The notes beneath the pieces are model-generated. The model was not told the DNA's origin. It worked only from the letters and a program-made list of their open reading frames with translations, and ran no database searches. A stretch of 64,000 bases of DNA, from NCBI GenBank assembly GCA_031772625.1, contig CM062818.1, positions 1,675,568,667 to 1,675,632,666 of the forward strand, in the 5' to 3' direction. This document shows, one piece after another, positions 22,601 through 32,599 of the stretch (positions are counted from its first letter, which is position 1; every line of letters begins with the position of its first letter). The position numbers and the translations under genes are program-made. Origin of the DNA: Pinus tabuliformis. Lineage: Eukaryota; Streptophyta; Pinopsida; Pinales; Pinaceae.

Positions 22601-23121
22601 GACTGAGGAGAAGAGATTGTTGAAGAGTGAGTAGTTTGAGATGCTGTAGTACCTAGTCCCTGATGAACAACAGTGTGTAACGGAGGAGTGGATGGTTGAC
22701 TTCGCAGATTAGGAGATGAGATGGAGGATATGGAAGAAAGTTCTTCACTATCAGATCCTTCAGTAATCTTTTTAGCCTTTTTCCTTTTCGGTAAAGGGAA
22801 CTCAGTAGGTTCAATACCGAGTTTTTCACTCTGAAGTCTGGTAAGTGGATGGGATAAGTTGAACTGCGAGGTCGCACTGCTTTGTGATACTTCAGATTTC
22901 TGAGGCGAAATCGAGAAGCTCTGAAGTTTATGGATAAGAGACTGAACTTCAGGGGATTCAAGACTTAGTTGTTCTGAAATATGATGGGTGTGAGAAGTGG
23001 TGGTTGATTCCTCTTTTTCTCGATTGTGTGCCGGAGAACCAGCATGTGATTGAGAAGGAGGAGAGGATTTGGAGGGAGAATTACTCTTAGAGTGGCTTGC
23101 AGATTTGGGCCTGCTTGCCAT
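19603..23121 (-). CDS. gag: Element B gag, protease and archaeal-type RNase H, ending inside RT at a nonsense codon
   Basis: 1172 codons from an ATG 34 bases inside the LTR edge. Residues 1-190 are Ser/Pro-rich. Gag core about 210-370 (WLPKFNP, GSAGSWYFSL). No CCHC knuckle is visible. An acidic linker lies near 455-475. Protease active site LIDSGASSNI at 655-664. Archaeal-type RNase H about 845-970 with all four acidic residues: D851 (YFDGS), E889 (NNMTEYEA), D913 (FGDSE), D963 (NLAADLLA). Then the RT start (VFAWKYDDL, near 1112). A TGA at 19603-19605 stops the frame, probably from a CGA codon (C-to-T), since the frame simply continues beyond it. The active RNase H lies before RT, not between RT and integrase as usually drawn for Tat elements. 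Confidence 0.92.
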   Translation of the reverse strand: MASRPKSASHSKSNSPSKSSPPSQSHAGSPAHNREKEESTTTSHTHHISEQLSLESPEVQSLIHKLQSFSISPQKSEVSQSSATSQFNLSHPLTRLQSEKLGIEPTEFPLPKRKKAKKITEGSDSEELSSISSISSPNLRSQPSTPPLHTVVHQGLGTTASQTTHSSTISSPQSSGIPTVVTTIVASIMADPWTTPGAVNMPAPLHDLPDAPEKWLPKFNPDNGTQAEEHINNFMLAVNLKGVTEQDVVVKLFPYTLQGSAGSWYFSLPSGSITSWTICQEQFLTKYGDDRSLATLINDLSNLRIEHREPIKKFNARFNKLLNKIPTASKPSEQIRSKWYITALPSNIAIFVDRAGKPTLAENMKDALAVENRINALEKKASLEDRKAKKISFKEDSKKKTPKDPYDMEGLQKVLKTLSNEMVEIKKQVAETSNKRPFRTFKKTEAKPPNVISNADSEQEEEEEETTSQTDDEEEVVECHGMWDFILPNSDTENQEEAFPVTTRSKIASEPTQTTTKKRSAGAATPKEKVLPKKSPVAAPQNQPSISNSPSTSKTLVVSDSMEYNIVDDMKKTKANITMFELSKLKHQQKLLLRELNAVPSSPLPSSKAANDSGQPPPGMVEATDSVLIGDRSNSHTPPFLLTYEIYNRNLHNCLIDSGASSNIMPASVCSKMNIEPQKSTIHIVQLDRTKVQVVGEINSVTIRLSADPRIVQRIDILIADIHEFYGLILSRDWSEKLHGYISTDWSHMWLPYKGKPNQIRIDREKHMTHTVTDFEQENQPVAFNNNILGNYSSESFFGNFVAHPSPFLVNHCTSQVENFSQTNLSKCFNENQKDVNIFVNSPLFWSLYFDGSKSSEGSGAGCILVSPQGEKTMLSCRLEFECTNNMTEYEALVQGLYKAIDLKVKYIKVFGDSEIIVKQVRNAIHCLSSHLKYYQSLVQDLTSHFSAFNISSIPRSQNLAADLLANVASKLLPSEDYSLDRFSIELMFRPSVPDNITNWRVFNHDEDILQFLTSEKSYDNQIIEEDEHDSQMKRTSQDNAIPKPVVKLEDLYDIKDRFKPVINTKLQSSTLRFELINLGTDQAPQNINLGLGLSVEEKEAFIKLLKKNKQVFAWKYDDLKTYNTSIIQHTIPMLPNQKPIQQKLRKVHPNLESQIKSELNKLLKAKIIFPV

Positions 23122-23133
23122 TCACAGTCGATG

Positions 23134-23151
23134 CCCTCCTTCTAGCGCCAA
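23134..23151 (-). other. Primer-binding site of element B
   Basis: Three bases after the 5' LTR end the minus strand reads TGGCGCTAGAAGGAGGG. It begins with the TGG complementary to a tRNA CCA end, at the expected place for priming of minus-strand DNA. I could not assign the tRNA with confidence. Confidence 0.65.
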
Positions 23152-24062
23152 AAATGTTGATGCCCCGAAATTCGTTGCAACATCATCGGGGAAACCACCC
23201 GGTCCGGACCTTAGTGCAACTCCTTTTCTGTTTGGGATAGTGGCTTCGACTGGGGATAATGGGACCAGTTTCCCAAGAATTATAAGTAAACGGGATGGAT
23301 GAATGATTTACGATATAAGGTTGTAATAAGTGAATAACTAAACTATAAGAGAAATATAATAACTATAATCTAATCCCGGGACTTATCGATTTATAGAGTG
23401 CAGCGTTTGATAATCTGTGCTTAATGGCAGGCATATAGATGACTCTAACACTAAAGCATAGACGTTTAAATCATTTAAGATTGCTCTGCATAATTAGTTA
23501 TGCAGAGCGATAATAGCGAATTACTACACTTAGTCATTTATATCGTTGCTACACGCATGAGTAAAAGAGATAACAAATCACAAAACATTCAATAGTGATA
23601 TGAAATGAAGATTTGCTGTTATATTGCATACATGTATTCAACAATAGCAAAGATAATAACACAGCAATTCATATAATAGAAAGGATCACAGATACAGATA
23701 ATAGTACCATGTAAGCTGTTTGATCAATCCAGTATATTAATCACTATGTCGCGGTCCTTCCTTCCAACCAGAAAGCATTCCAAACAAATGACAATAGTGC
23801 ACAATTGCATAAAACAGCCTTCTAAGCAAAATTAAGAACCATCGGTCGAGTTTCACAAAAGGATATAGACTGAAGCACAATAGTGCAAACTTCAGCCTTT
23901 AAGTCTTTTACAAAATTTTACGACCCTTTCCAAAACAATGAAAGGATCTATAAATACTATGCTAATCTAAATATCTAAATATCTAAAAACTGAAAAGCTA
24001 CTAAATTGGCATTAACAAATATCATCTTCTTTTCTGGCGATCTGGCAGTCGGCGGCGATGCT

Positions 24063-27000
24063 TCATTCAGAGGTCTCTTTGCCTTTACTCCTTCGCTGAC
24101 ATATCGCCAGCATTGGCTCTACTTCTGGTGGAGTGTTGAGGCGTGAAGTTAGCTGGGCGTCATATGTGGCATCCTGAATGTCGGAAATCAGATATCGGAG
24201 GGCATCTGTTAAACAGTTAAGAGCCGACCTTTGAGAATGTGGTTTAATCAGAAAGAGCCAGTATGCGTCGGCGGTTAAAGTATTTACTCCGGCGATTAAC
24301 CGTCCTTGTTTCTCCAGCTCAGGGTAATTTCTCTGCTCCAGCATGTTTGCTGTTGTTATGCTTCCAGGTGTGCACTGGGAAATCATGTTTGCCAGATACA
24401 GTGTGTCGTTGACTAGATTGATCATGTTGTTGGCAATCATTTTACATCTTGAGGCCGCCCTTTCCGCTTTCATTACCTGAGTGTTCCATTCCATGAAGAG
24501 TATGTCCTTGTACGTTACATGGATTCGGGACAAATTTGCCGCTTTCCCTTCTGGAGTGTCTTGCCACTCAATAAATTCCGATATGTCATCTTCAGCCTGA
24601 TCTAGCTTATTCCTGGCCTTTTCTATTTGCTCACACACTACTGTAGATGTTTCACATAATGACTCAGCGTCAGCAAGTTGTCAGCACAAGAGCCTGATCT
24701 GAGATATTAATGCACCATTTATTCGAGTTGCCTCTTCTCTGAAATCATCAATACTCTGGTCGTCCTTGATACCTTCGAGTTGTGCCGATAGCTGAATTAT
24801 TTGCTCGTCTTTAGATTTTATCATCAGCTCATTTGATGCTTTTAACTGGGATAATGCCTCCGATAATTCTTTTGCCTTCTGAACCTCACTTTGGTCTATC
24901 CTCTGTTTTTCAATTTGCAGCTGCTGGGTTAACAAATTGTTTTCTTGCTGTTGAGCTAGCAACTGCTCTTCTACCTGTGCTGTCTTATTTTTCGCCTCAA
25001 TTACTTCTGCCTGCAATGCATATATTTCATGATCTTTAGTCTTCAACAGAAGACTTACCTCTGATGCTTTGTCAATAGTTGCTGCTGAATAAGCTCCTGC
25101 AAATTGCGACAGCTTAGTCAGATCTTCGGAGGGGTCCAATTACCCCTTCCAGACTACATTGCCCGTGACGGTTTGCTAAGGAGAAATAGAAGGTTGATCA
25201 AGCCTTCGTCTTTTCCTAGAGTGCCTAACAACGGCTCTATGCTTTGGGCTGTAGAAAATATCTAAGGGAGGAATTTCTTCCACCTGGAGATCAATTTGAT
25301 CGGACGGGTCTTGAGTGATTACCTCGACATTCTGTAAAATGGGTGGGCCGCTGGTTCCTTCTAGAACCTGAGAAGAAGTAGTATCGGGAGCATTACTTGT
25401 TTTAGAGGTGTCTGAGTCTTTGGAGGCTTCCTTACCATTGATAATGGAATCGAATTGGTTCCATTCCTTAATCAATTCAGGATCGGTGGAGATTTGCTCA
25501 CGTTGTTCTGTGTGGGCTTTACTCTGTTCTTTTTCTTGTTCAATCCTCTGCTGTTCCTCGAATACCTTCCGCTGCTGCTCCTCCTGTGCTCTCTGTTGCT
25601 GCTCCTCCAATTCCCTTTTCTGCCTATCTTCCAGTTCTTTCTTTGCTTTTTCTTCTTCTTCCTTCTTCCTCTGTTCCTCTAACTCTTTCTGTTTTCTTTG
25701 CTCTTGATCCTTTTGTGCCTTTTGCTGCCTTTCTATCTGCTCCCTTTTATGCTTCTCTGCCTGCAGCTTGTTTTGCCTTTCCTCCTATTGTTTATCATAC
25801 TCTTTAATTGTAACAGGAGGTGGATGTATCTGCTGCTGACCAGGCTCGCTTGAGGAAGATGCTGGGGTTGTGGATAATAAATCTAGAGGCAAAGTTTGCA
25901 ACCTTTGCTTTCTAAGTTTATTAAATTCAGTTAACTCCACATCTTCGTATCTCATTGCAGCAAGCTGTTTGATTTGGCTTATTGAATCGGCACTTACGAA
26001 CAGGTCATCAAACTGATCTTCTTGATGGACAATCTTTGATAGTTTGGCCTGTTCCAGGGCAATGAAACCAGTCTTTTTTGGATCATAGAGTCTGTTTGGG
26101 ATAGAGGCCAGGGATATCATTTGGAGTTTTGCTGCTTCTTTTTCTGCATGCTTGTAATTCTGCAGCATATAAACTACAATTCTTAAAGGAAAAGAGGGCC
26201 ATCCTCTCTTTTTCTCATCTTTGAGAGTTTGTGTGACACCCTCGGACATAATCGGGTAGGATATTTCCTGGGCTAACAATTTGTCTGGGATGTATAGAGG
26301 GAGAACGTGTGGCCTAGCCTTGCTTCCAAAAACTCTAATATAGGTAAAATGCTCTTCCCCGAACCAATGCGCTACGGCTGGTAGGTCAAAAGAAGCTTCA
26401 GAGGAAATTCTTGGGATGGGTTTATCAAAAATAGAATAGTCGATGGGCACCATGAAACCATTGCAAATTTGATACAAATGGTCCTTGTAAGAGGGTTTCC
26501 ATAATTTCCGATGGTACAAGTGAATGGGTGTTGGATCATGGGTGGTCCATCTCCAACCAAGGACAGGAAACTCAGAATTAAAACACAGGGTATCCATAAT
26601 GTAAGCAGAGTAATAAAAGGGTGGGATTTTCCTTTCGGTGACTCTGGTTTTGGCTCTAAATTCACGAACAGCTATGACCAATTTATCAGACAGAATAGTG
26701 GCCCAATCCATAATTGTACTATTGACGACCGCTTCCATTAAGGGAACCATGTCAATATGGATATTAGCAGAGTCATGTAATCCCCACAATCTACACATCA
26801 TAATCCCAGCATAGCAATAGGGAGAAGCCAAAGAAGCATTGGAGTACTTACCCGAACTTTCATGCTTGTGTTTGGCTGGATTCTGCCTCCAATCTCGGAG
26901 GGGTTCGGATGGTGATTCATTCTCGTTCGCGAACTTCTCCACGAAGGTTCTATTATAGACTAGCTCAGGTTCAGGCAAATGATACATCCGCCTCAGGTCA

Positions 27001-27377
27001 TCAGGCTTGAAGGACCCGAAAATCCTTCCATCCCTTGTATGAAAAGTTCTATCAGTGAGGGTAATTTCCTCAATTGCCCAGCGTACCACATCAGTGTAAG
27101 GTAGGACTTGTTCTCTGGCTGCTATTCTATGCAAAAAGGAGTCGGCCAAGTCTTTGAGAGTTGCCTCGGACTTCCTTTGTTCATCCACACTAGCCTTAGT
27201 CACTGTTTTTTCTGGTTGCTCGGCCTCTAACAGATTATATGTACCCTGCCATGTAGTGCTAGGAAGACCAGTGCGTGTAGTATCTGAGATTAGGCCTTTC
27301 TTCGAAACTATAGCAGCATGACCTGCGACAGGTGTTACAGTAGAACCTGCAGCCTTCTTGAATTTCTTTCCCATCAT
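24063..27377 (-). pseudogene. LTR-embedded large ORF, copy in the B 5' LTR
   Basis: Same protein as at 11701-15015. It is open from the ATG at 27377 to a stop at 25785, then in frame again at 25610-25176, 25139-24681 and 24638-24063. This copy keeps the true C-terminus (RRSKGKETSE) and the reading IEWQDTPEGK where the other copy has a stop. Its own stops (near 25785, 25178, 25141 and 24681) are absent from the other LTR copy. All are single-base changes. Both copies therefore decayed after insertion from an intact parent of about 1105 codons. Confidence 0.8.
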
Positions 27378-27809
27378 GTTCAGGCTTCTCTCGACAGTTG
27401 AATTCTACACAAATGCAAGAGAAATCGTAACAAGGAAATAACAATGACAATCCATAACGGGATAGATATATTACTTGAAGCGTGGAAAGATTAATTCTAA
27501 AAGTGGCTGCGGATATAATGATTTGAGAAGGCGCCGCAGATGCAATGATGGTGATTTTACAGCCTGCAACTCCATTAATGACCATTACTTAGTTATTAAA
27601 CCGAATGACCCCTTAAAGTGTGCAACAGATTTTTTCAAAGGTCTAATCGTAAGTGTTCGTTAAATCGAAGGGGCAAAGTTTTAAATACGCATGCATTACC
27701 TTATCCCTGCATTTAACGGCATTTTGAAATCTGTGCTTTTGTCAATCGGATTCAAATATAACTTTAAAGCTTTGAAATAATCACCTTTTAGGAATTCTAG
27801 TCATCATTA

Positions 27810-28180
27810 AGCGTCATCGCATTGCATCGGGGGTGTGAGTGATATTATTGTTTGCGAGAGATCTTGGCGAATGCTGATTGCGACATTGCATCGTATTAGC
27901 ACGTGAACATAATCCCTAGATGTATATCAAATGATTTGTCGACTACCGATAGCGATATCACATCGCATCGGGGAAAAGATCTGAGCGTCTTATGAAAATG
28001 TATGGGATTCCGCCGACTACCGATAGCGATATCGCATCGGGTCGGGGCTTAAAGCGTTTTTTACAAGAGGCAGCGCCGATCGCCGATCGCCGATATTACG
28101 TCGCATCGGGGTGTAAGATATGTGCTCTTTTTGTGTGTGCATTGACTATCGCCGATGGCCGATAGCGATATCGCATCGGA
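27810..28180. repeat. Array of palindromic GCGATATCGC-type motifs in the B 5' LTR
   Basis: Same six-motif array as at 15449-15817. Some units are closer to a perfect palindrome here: GCCGATAGCGATATCGCAT near 28157, where the other LTR has GCAATATTGC. It lies just downstream of the element's 5' end (28403), in the position of a promoter-proximal control region. Confidence 0.7.
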
Positions 28181-28403
28181 AAGGACCAAGGTAACAAGCG
28201 ATCTTGCGATTGCTTTTTCGGACTTAACCAAAAATTGCTTGTTATTTATTCAAAAAGGCTTTTATTCACAAATTCATTTGATTATCATACCTTTTTCGAA
28301 CAAATTCATTAATGCCAATTAAAATTTTAAAAGGGACCCATTTCATATGTTAATTGTTTGTGATAAAAAATGTTATGAAATGGGGGGTTGTTAGGGCACA
28401 ACA

Positions 28404-28408
28404 CATGG
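28404..28408. repeat. Target-site duplication of element B, right copy (CATGG)
   Basis: Identical to 10789-10793 and directly abuts the LTR terminus GGGCACAACA. Confidence 0.9.
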
Positions 28409-28750
28409 TCACCATCATCTTCTTCATTTATTTGTTTATGCTTCCTATTTTCATCATTCTCATGTTGTCCATCCACATCTTCAATACTGTCATTTCTTCT
28501 TTTCCCTTTCGTTATCCACCTTGTATGTCCTTCTTCATTCCTTCTGCAAGATTTCATTATGTTTTCAACTTTGACTGTTGTTAATGTATTGTATTTAATT
28601 TCGCTTTCAAATTCATACCATTTCTAAATTGGGTAGGCAAAGAGGGAGTCATCAATGATTTTGCCTACGAATTGAACCATGTAATACACATTGTTTTCCA
28701 CTAGTTTTTGTTTTCCCTTGTACTTTCCTTCATCTTTCACATTTTCCAAT
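28409..28750 (-). pseudogene. D internal ORF, proximal part interrupted by B
   Basis: Minus-strand frame from about 28750 to the B junction. It has one stop near 28628, then an open run with MKSCRRNEEGHTRW at 28557 and an acidic tract (EEDDGD) at the junction. The same frame continues at 10788 on the far side of B. Just upstream it reads VYYMVQFVGKIIDDSLFAYP, which looks like real protein but which I do not recognise. It could be D's own protein or a captured gene piece. Confidence 0.45.
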
Positions 28751-28782
28751 ATCCAGGTCCTACTGTTAGTTTTATAATTAGT

Positions 28783-29028
28783 TCATTTTCCCTCGTAAAC
28801 TTGAATCAACATACTAGGTTGGTTGTCTAAGTAATTTGAAAATACTTGCTCCTTCTTAGTGGGGATGGTAGTGTTCCTCGAGATGAGAACAATCATAATC
28901 CCACCTGTAGTTTCAAGACTTAATGAAAGGGGAGTAACGTCCAAAAGTAATAGGTCTTGCACTTCCTCATTGCTTTCAATGTACCAAAAAACCTCTTTGA
29001 GTTCTCTGATTGTTAACATCTCATTCAA
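28783..29028 (-). pseudogene. HSP70: HSP70 fragment carried inside element D
   Basis: Minus-strand 81-codon frame. From about residue 19 it reads [20 protein letters not shown] and later [16 protein letters not shown] and [11 protein letters not shown]. This is the start of the substrate-binding domain of cytosolic HSP70, just after the ATPase domain. About 60 residues are recognisable out of the family's roughly 650. The flanks do not continue HSP70 on either side, so it is an isolated piece. It lies on the same strand as D, between D's two unknown ORFs, which suggests capture by D or insertion into it. Confidence 0.85.
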
Positions 29029-29234
29029 ATATTCAAGTAACTAGAATATGAGGCCTCCTTCTACATGACCCATTTGGAAAAGATAAAGCACAATATCAAT
29101 AAGCTTGGGGATAAGCCCATAATTATTTTCTGCATCCTGTTCCAATTGATTCCCCATGATGCAATGTGGGTTCTCCAACCTCAACTCCAGAGGTCACTAG
29201 CTCCTACAACAAAGCCCTCCAGCCATTTTCTAGC

Positions 29235-30199
29235 AACTAATTTTCATCTTGGGCGAGCACGATATGGTTCTTAGGACCCACAACATCCTCCAATGCTTGA
29301 AGTGAAAATGTGGATGGATGGTATGGATTCATCAATGCATCTCTAAATACTTCACATATTCGGTCTCTCTGGTCATGGATAAAAATAGGGGCAGGGCTTC
29401 TTTCCTAAGAAGATTGATGTTGATAGAGTTCAACTCTCAGTGAAGGAACAAGAGGGGCGTTGTCTTCTATGTGGAACAATATTCTTGGTAGATGATTGTT
29501 GTTTACATTTTCTCCAGATAGACTATGCCTTTCTAATGAAAGTTTCATTGAAGTCACTACCTCAGTCATGTCTTTAGGTTCTACTATTGTGGTTATACCA
29601 CCAATGCTCTCCTTAAGATACAATTTATGTCTTAAAGTTGTAACAGGTTTCCTGGTTGTGTTTCCTCTCTGCATAATCAGAAAAGAAGGCTTCAACGGTG
29701 TATGTTGATATTCTATAGAAGCTTCTGGATTCTGACATTGACTCATATGTCCTTTATTGTTATCATCCATATCCTTCTTAACCACAGTATTTAGCTTGTC
29801 TCTAGGTACCTTCTTATCACTGCTTCTATCAGAACTCTTTAAGATGCTTCTTGGCATGTGTTGGATTTTGTTTGGCATATTAACCTCTATCAAAGTGTCT
29901 GCAACATGTTCTTTAACAATTTCTCCTAAGATTGGAATGTCATCTCTATCATTTCCATTTGGATCATCATCTTGATTATTTTCTACAACACCTTCATCTT
30001 CAACATTATTATCATTCTCCTCAAAATTTTCTTTTCTTGCTTCACGTAGTTTCATTTCTTCATTTTCGCTATTATCTTCCAAATTATCGATTTCCTTTCG
30101 ACGTGATTTAACTTCTGTAATTGATTTTTCTAAATGCCTAAATGCTTCTTGAATTTTACTAAACTTCTCAATGCAATCAGGACATGAATGTAGTGGCAC
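29235..30199 (-). CDS. Element D ORF1, acidic coiled-coil protein of unknown function
   Basis: Open for 264 codons from the ATG at 30199, about 50 bases after the PBS, to a TAG at 29405. The same frame then reads on without stops to about 29235 (HDQRDRICEVFRDAL, NPYHPSTFSLQALEDVV), so the TAG is probably a nonsense mutation. The N-terminus has a Cys pair and His (HSCPDC), then a Lys/Glu-rich coiled-coil-like region (about 15-60), an Asn/Asp-rich acidic middle (about 65-95) and a basic Ser/Thr-rich C-part. It occupies the gag position but shows no gag motif I recognise. Confidence 0.55.
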
Positions 30200-30250
30200 A
30201 TTGTGTGGTGAACTATGTTCAAAGACTCACATAATTATATCGTGTGCCAT

Positions 30251-30263
30251 GGCTCTAATACCA
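30251..30263 (-). other. Primer-binding site of element D (initiator tRNA-Met type)
   Basis: Minus strand TGGTATTAGAGCC, one mismatch from the usual plant tRNA-iMet PBS TGGTATCAGAGCC, one base after the LTR end (GCTCCA). Confidence 0.8.
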
Positions 30264-30335
30264 TTGGAGCATAAAAACCGATAGCTTTTTGACTTAATGT
30301 TGTAAAAATACACAAGATGTATTTTAATAATTATT

Positions 30336-30338
<3 letters not shown>

Positions 30339-30395
<57 letters not shown>
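30339..30395. repeat. (TA)n microsatellite
   Basis: About 28 uninterrupted TA units, continuing into a short TACATACATATATACA tail. It lies within the transcribed part of the D LTR. Confidence 0.95.
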
Positions 30396-30400
<5 letters not shown>

Positions 30401-30439
30401 CATATATACAAGTGATGTGAATTTTACAATGAGGCCCTA

Positions 30440-30450
30440 ATTTTATACTT
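30440..30450 (-). promoter_or_regulatory. TATA-like box in the D LTR
   Basis: Minus strand AAGTATAAAAT, about 145 bases inside the LTR start, a plausible promoter position. Seen by motif only. Confidence 0.4.
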
Positions 30451-30595
30451 AAGCAGGTGACTTTTCACGATTAGGCATGTCTTTTAGACATGCCCGTTCA
30501 CTTAACTTAGTGACTATTTAACATAATCAATTTTTTATTATTTATTATTTAAATTTATTTTATTTATTTACTTGTTATTAATTATATTCATAACA

Positions 30596-30981
30596 GATAC
30601 TCAACTTTGTGCGAAGGGTATGAAAAACATTGGCAAACTCTAGCACATCTTGGTCTCTTCCCTACCGTAGTGTGGTCCGTTTTATGTATTTGTCCTCAAA
30701 GCTCCCTACAGGGTATTACTGATTCTTGATGGCATCCTGGAATGAATTCCAAGTGGGAGAGGCTAGAAATAGTGATTTTTACTTTCATCCTTCCACTCAG
30801 AGTAGGTTTAGCAATAGTCGTTGACATGCAGGGTGACTTCGAGAAGAGAAAAAGTAATATTTTTGGCTAGAAAGGTCATGAATAGAAAAATATCCTTCCA
30901 GGAGATTTAACCATTTATCTACAACTTCTATGTCTATTTGACCCTAAAATATGGGAATGTCAAAGTTTACTTTTATCTTAT
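30596..30981 (-). pseudogene. C-prime gag, middle part
   Basis: Minus strand, with stops and one frame change. It reads VNFDIPIF, then DKWLNLLEGYFSIHDLS, NITFSLLEV, a degraded tryptophan pair region, and HTLRTKLSI at the D junction. These are the core motifs of a plant Ty3/gypsy gag that I know from memory. The left part is cut by element D at 30595. The right end at 30981 is cut by block F and continues upstream at 35324. Confidence 0.75.
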
Positions 30982-30989
30982 GTTAGAGC

Positions 30990-32590
30990 CTAGATTGACC
31001 TCAGGCTAAAGGAAGGCAATCCTAGGATAATCACAAACCATGCTTAACCTGGTAGCTAGCCCTACCAGGTCGGGAAAGGGCTCTCTCCTTATGAATCTCA
31101 GTCAAGAAGACTGGATCAAGTGGGATTTTAGGCTAGGTATAGTAGCTCAGGGTATTTTGATTGAATTTATTGATTTTGTGTTGGATCAAATGGAGCAAGG
31201 CAATTTGGGCTTGGGAAATTAGGTCAGAATATAGGGTTTTCTATGGGGAAAGGTAGGTATAGGATTTTACACTTGTAATTGGGTGAGATGAGATGTCTAA
31301 GACTGGAGAGGAGCTGAGGAGGGAATGTATAGATCATGTATCCTTATCAAAAAATAGAAAACATAGAATATTGAATGGTTTCCCAAGGCAGAGCACTGTA
31401 AACAATGAATTCTACCTATCTATCTTGATATCATTCAGTTAGAAGCAGTGAAATAGATGATGGAACACATAAACATGTAATAAAACTAATAAAAAAAGGA
31501 AAAACTATGCAAAAACACCATACCACAAGTATCCCATAAAAATAGCTGCAACTTAATAAATTTCCTTGCCAAACTGCTTACAATGATGTACAATAATGTT
31601 CAGAGCATCCAAGTGTATCCAACACTTGCAAATGAGAAATAAAATACATGATATATACAAAAAACCACTCATTTTGATCATGAGGGGTCGAATCCATGAG
31701 AAGACGGGATTTTACAACCATTTCCAAACATGGACCAGGAATATACAGTCATACTATTTGCCTCTATAAGCATGGAAACTGATTCATTAGTCTCAAGACC
31801 ACCTCTAACTAATGAATATACCTTCTAAGACTATTTTACCACTATTTTTAGATAAAATTCCATTAATTACAACAGTGAAATAATCCATGAAGAGAGAGAA
31901 AGTCAATTTGCAGTCACAGTAAGAGAAATTTTTATTTTCTGGCAAACTAGTCAAAAGCTCAGTGCCACTGGTCAAAAGCATAACACCGCTTTCCACCTGC
32001 TTTTGGAGGCCTTATCCTTAACCAAATTTATCCCAAGATAGCTCATTGGAAAGGTCATCTAGTCTAGTTTCTATAACACCTTGAACTTTTGCATTTTTAT
32101 GTCATTCGCCCCCACAAAATGGGAATATCCAAAGGAAGCTTCTGTGTGTCCAAAAAGAGGCAGAAAGGTCATTTTTTCGTATTTTTGGACCTTTTGGTGG
32201 GCTATTTTTGCTCCAAAACTTCTAAAACTTTCTGGGATGGATTATCTCATCATGTTAAATCCAAATATTGAAATTTTTCCTCCATCATATGCTCCATTCT
32301 AGGCAATTTTTCTCCATTTAAAATTGCAAACAATCATCAAAACTCGACAAATTTTGGCATGGGACACCACCATCCACTGCTTTGATGAGCTAGTGAGGCT
32401 TTAGCTAATATCTTCAACTTATCTTGCTCTTTTTTATATTTAAATCCTTCCTCAACCTAGCTGTAAGCTTCTTTATCATCATGTTACAGATTTTGTTGCA
32501 AGTAATGTAATGGTTGGCCATGTGGCGGAGCATCTTCTTATCCCTATTGGCCTTCTCAATCAGCCCTTAAAGATGTATGTTGACCCTCTC
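30990..32590. other. Left part of block F, no gene seen
   Basis: About 1.6 kb AT-rich DNA with only short chance ORFs on both strands. No protein motif, tRNA or structured repeat was noticed. Confidence 0.5.
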
Positions 32591-32599
32591 AAGCCATGT

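Larger units (their letters stand above)
10794..28403 (-). mobile_element. Element B, young Tat-like Ty3/gypsy retrotransposon with 5.25-kb LTRs
   Basis: Complete element of about 17.6 kb: 5' LTR 23155-28403, PBS 23134-23151, gag-pol 23121-17116, 3' spacer 16044-17115, 3' LTR 10794-16043, flanked by CATGG on both sides. LTR ends are TGTTGATGCC and GGGCACAACA (TG...CA). By eye there are 3 differences in about 600 aligned bases (11041-11640 against 23402-24001) and 7 in about 480 (11701-12180). The LTRs are thus about 99% alike and the insertion is recent relative to A. It inserted into the internal region of D. Confidence 0.92.
23155..28403 (-). mobile_element. Element B 5' LTR (5249 bp, ORF-bearing)
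   Basis: Nearly identical partner of 10794-16043 with the same ends and the same internal order: palindrome array (about 27810-28180), large ORF (27377-24063), non-coding tail (23155-24060). Directly followed on plus by CATGG (28404-28408). As the 5' LTR it should hold the promoter of the whole element. I could not pick the TATA box or start with confidence. Confidence 0.92.
1..30595 (-). mobile_element. Element D, outer non-autonomous LTR retrotransposon containing A and B
   Basis: A minus-strand LTR element whose 5' LTR is 30265-30595 and whose 3' LTR runs off the left edge (only its last 36 bases are present). Both LTR ends read TTATATTC(A/T)TAACA on the plus strand. A PBS lies at 30251-30263. 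The internal region survives in three pieces, 37-588, 9992-10793 and 28404-30250, about 3.2 kb in all, separated by elements A and B. No RT, integrase or protease was found in these pieces, so D looks non-autonomous. Its right edge interrupts the gag of C-prime at 30595/30596. The left target-site copy is outside the window, so the duplication cannot be checked. Confidence 0.7.
30265..30595 (-). mobile_element. Element D 5' LTR
   Basis: 331 bp, TGTTATGAAT to ATGCTCCA in element orientation, followed by a one-base spacer and the PBS. It contains a TATA-like box (AAGTATAAAA, 30441-30450), a 21-bp hairpin at 30474-30494 (GGCATGTCT/AGACATGCC with a 3-base loop) and a long TA microsatellite (30339-30395). 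It abuts gag of C-prime at 30596. Confidence 0.75.

Noticed and set aside
28783-29028. HSP70 as a functional gene
   Set aside because: Only about 60 of about 650 residues, no continuation on either side.
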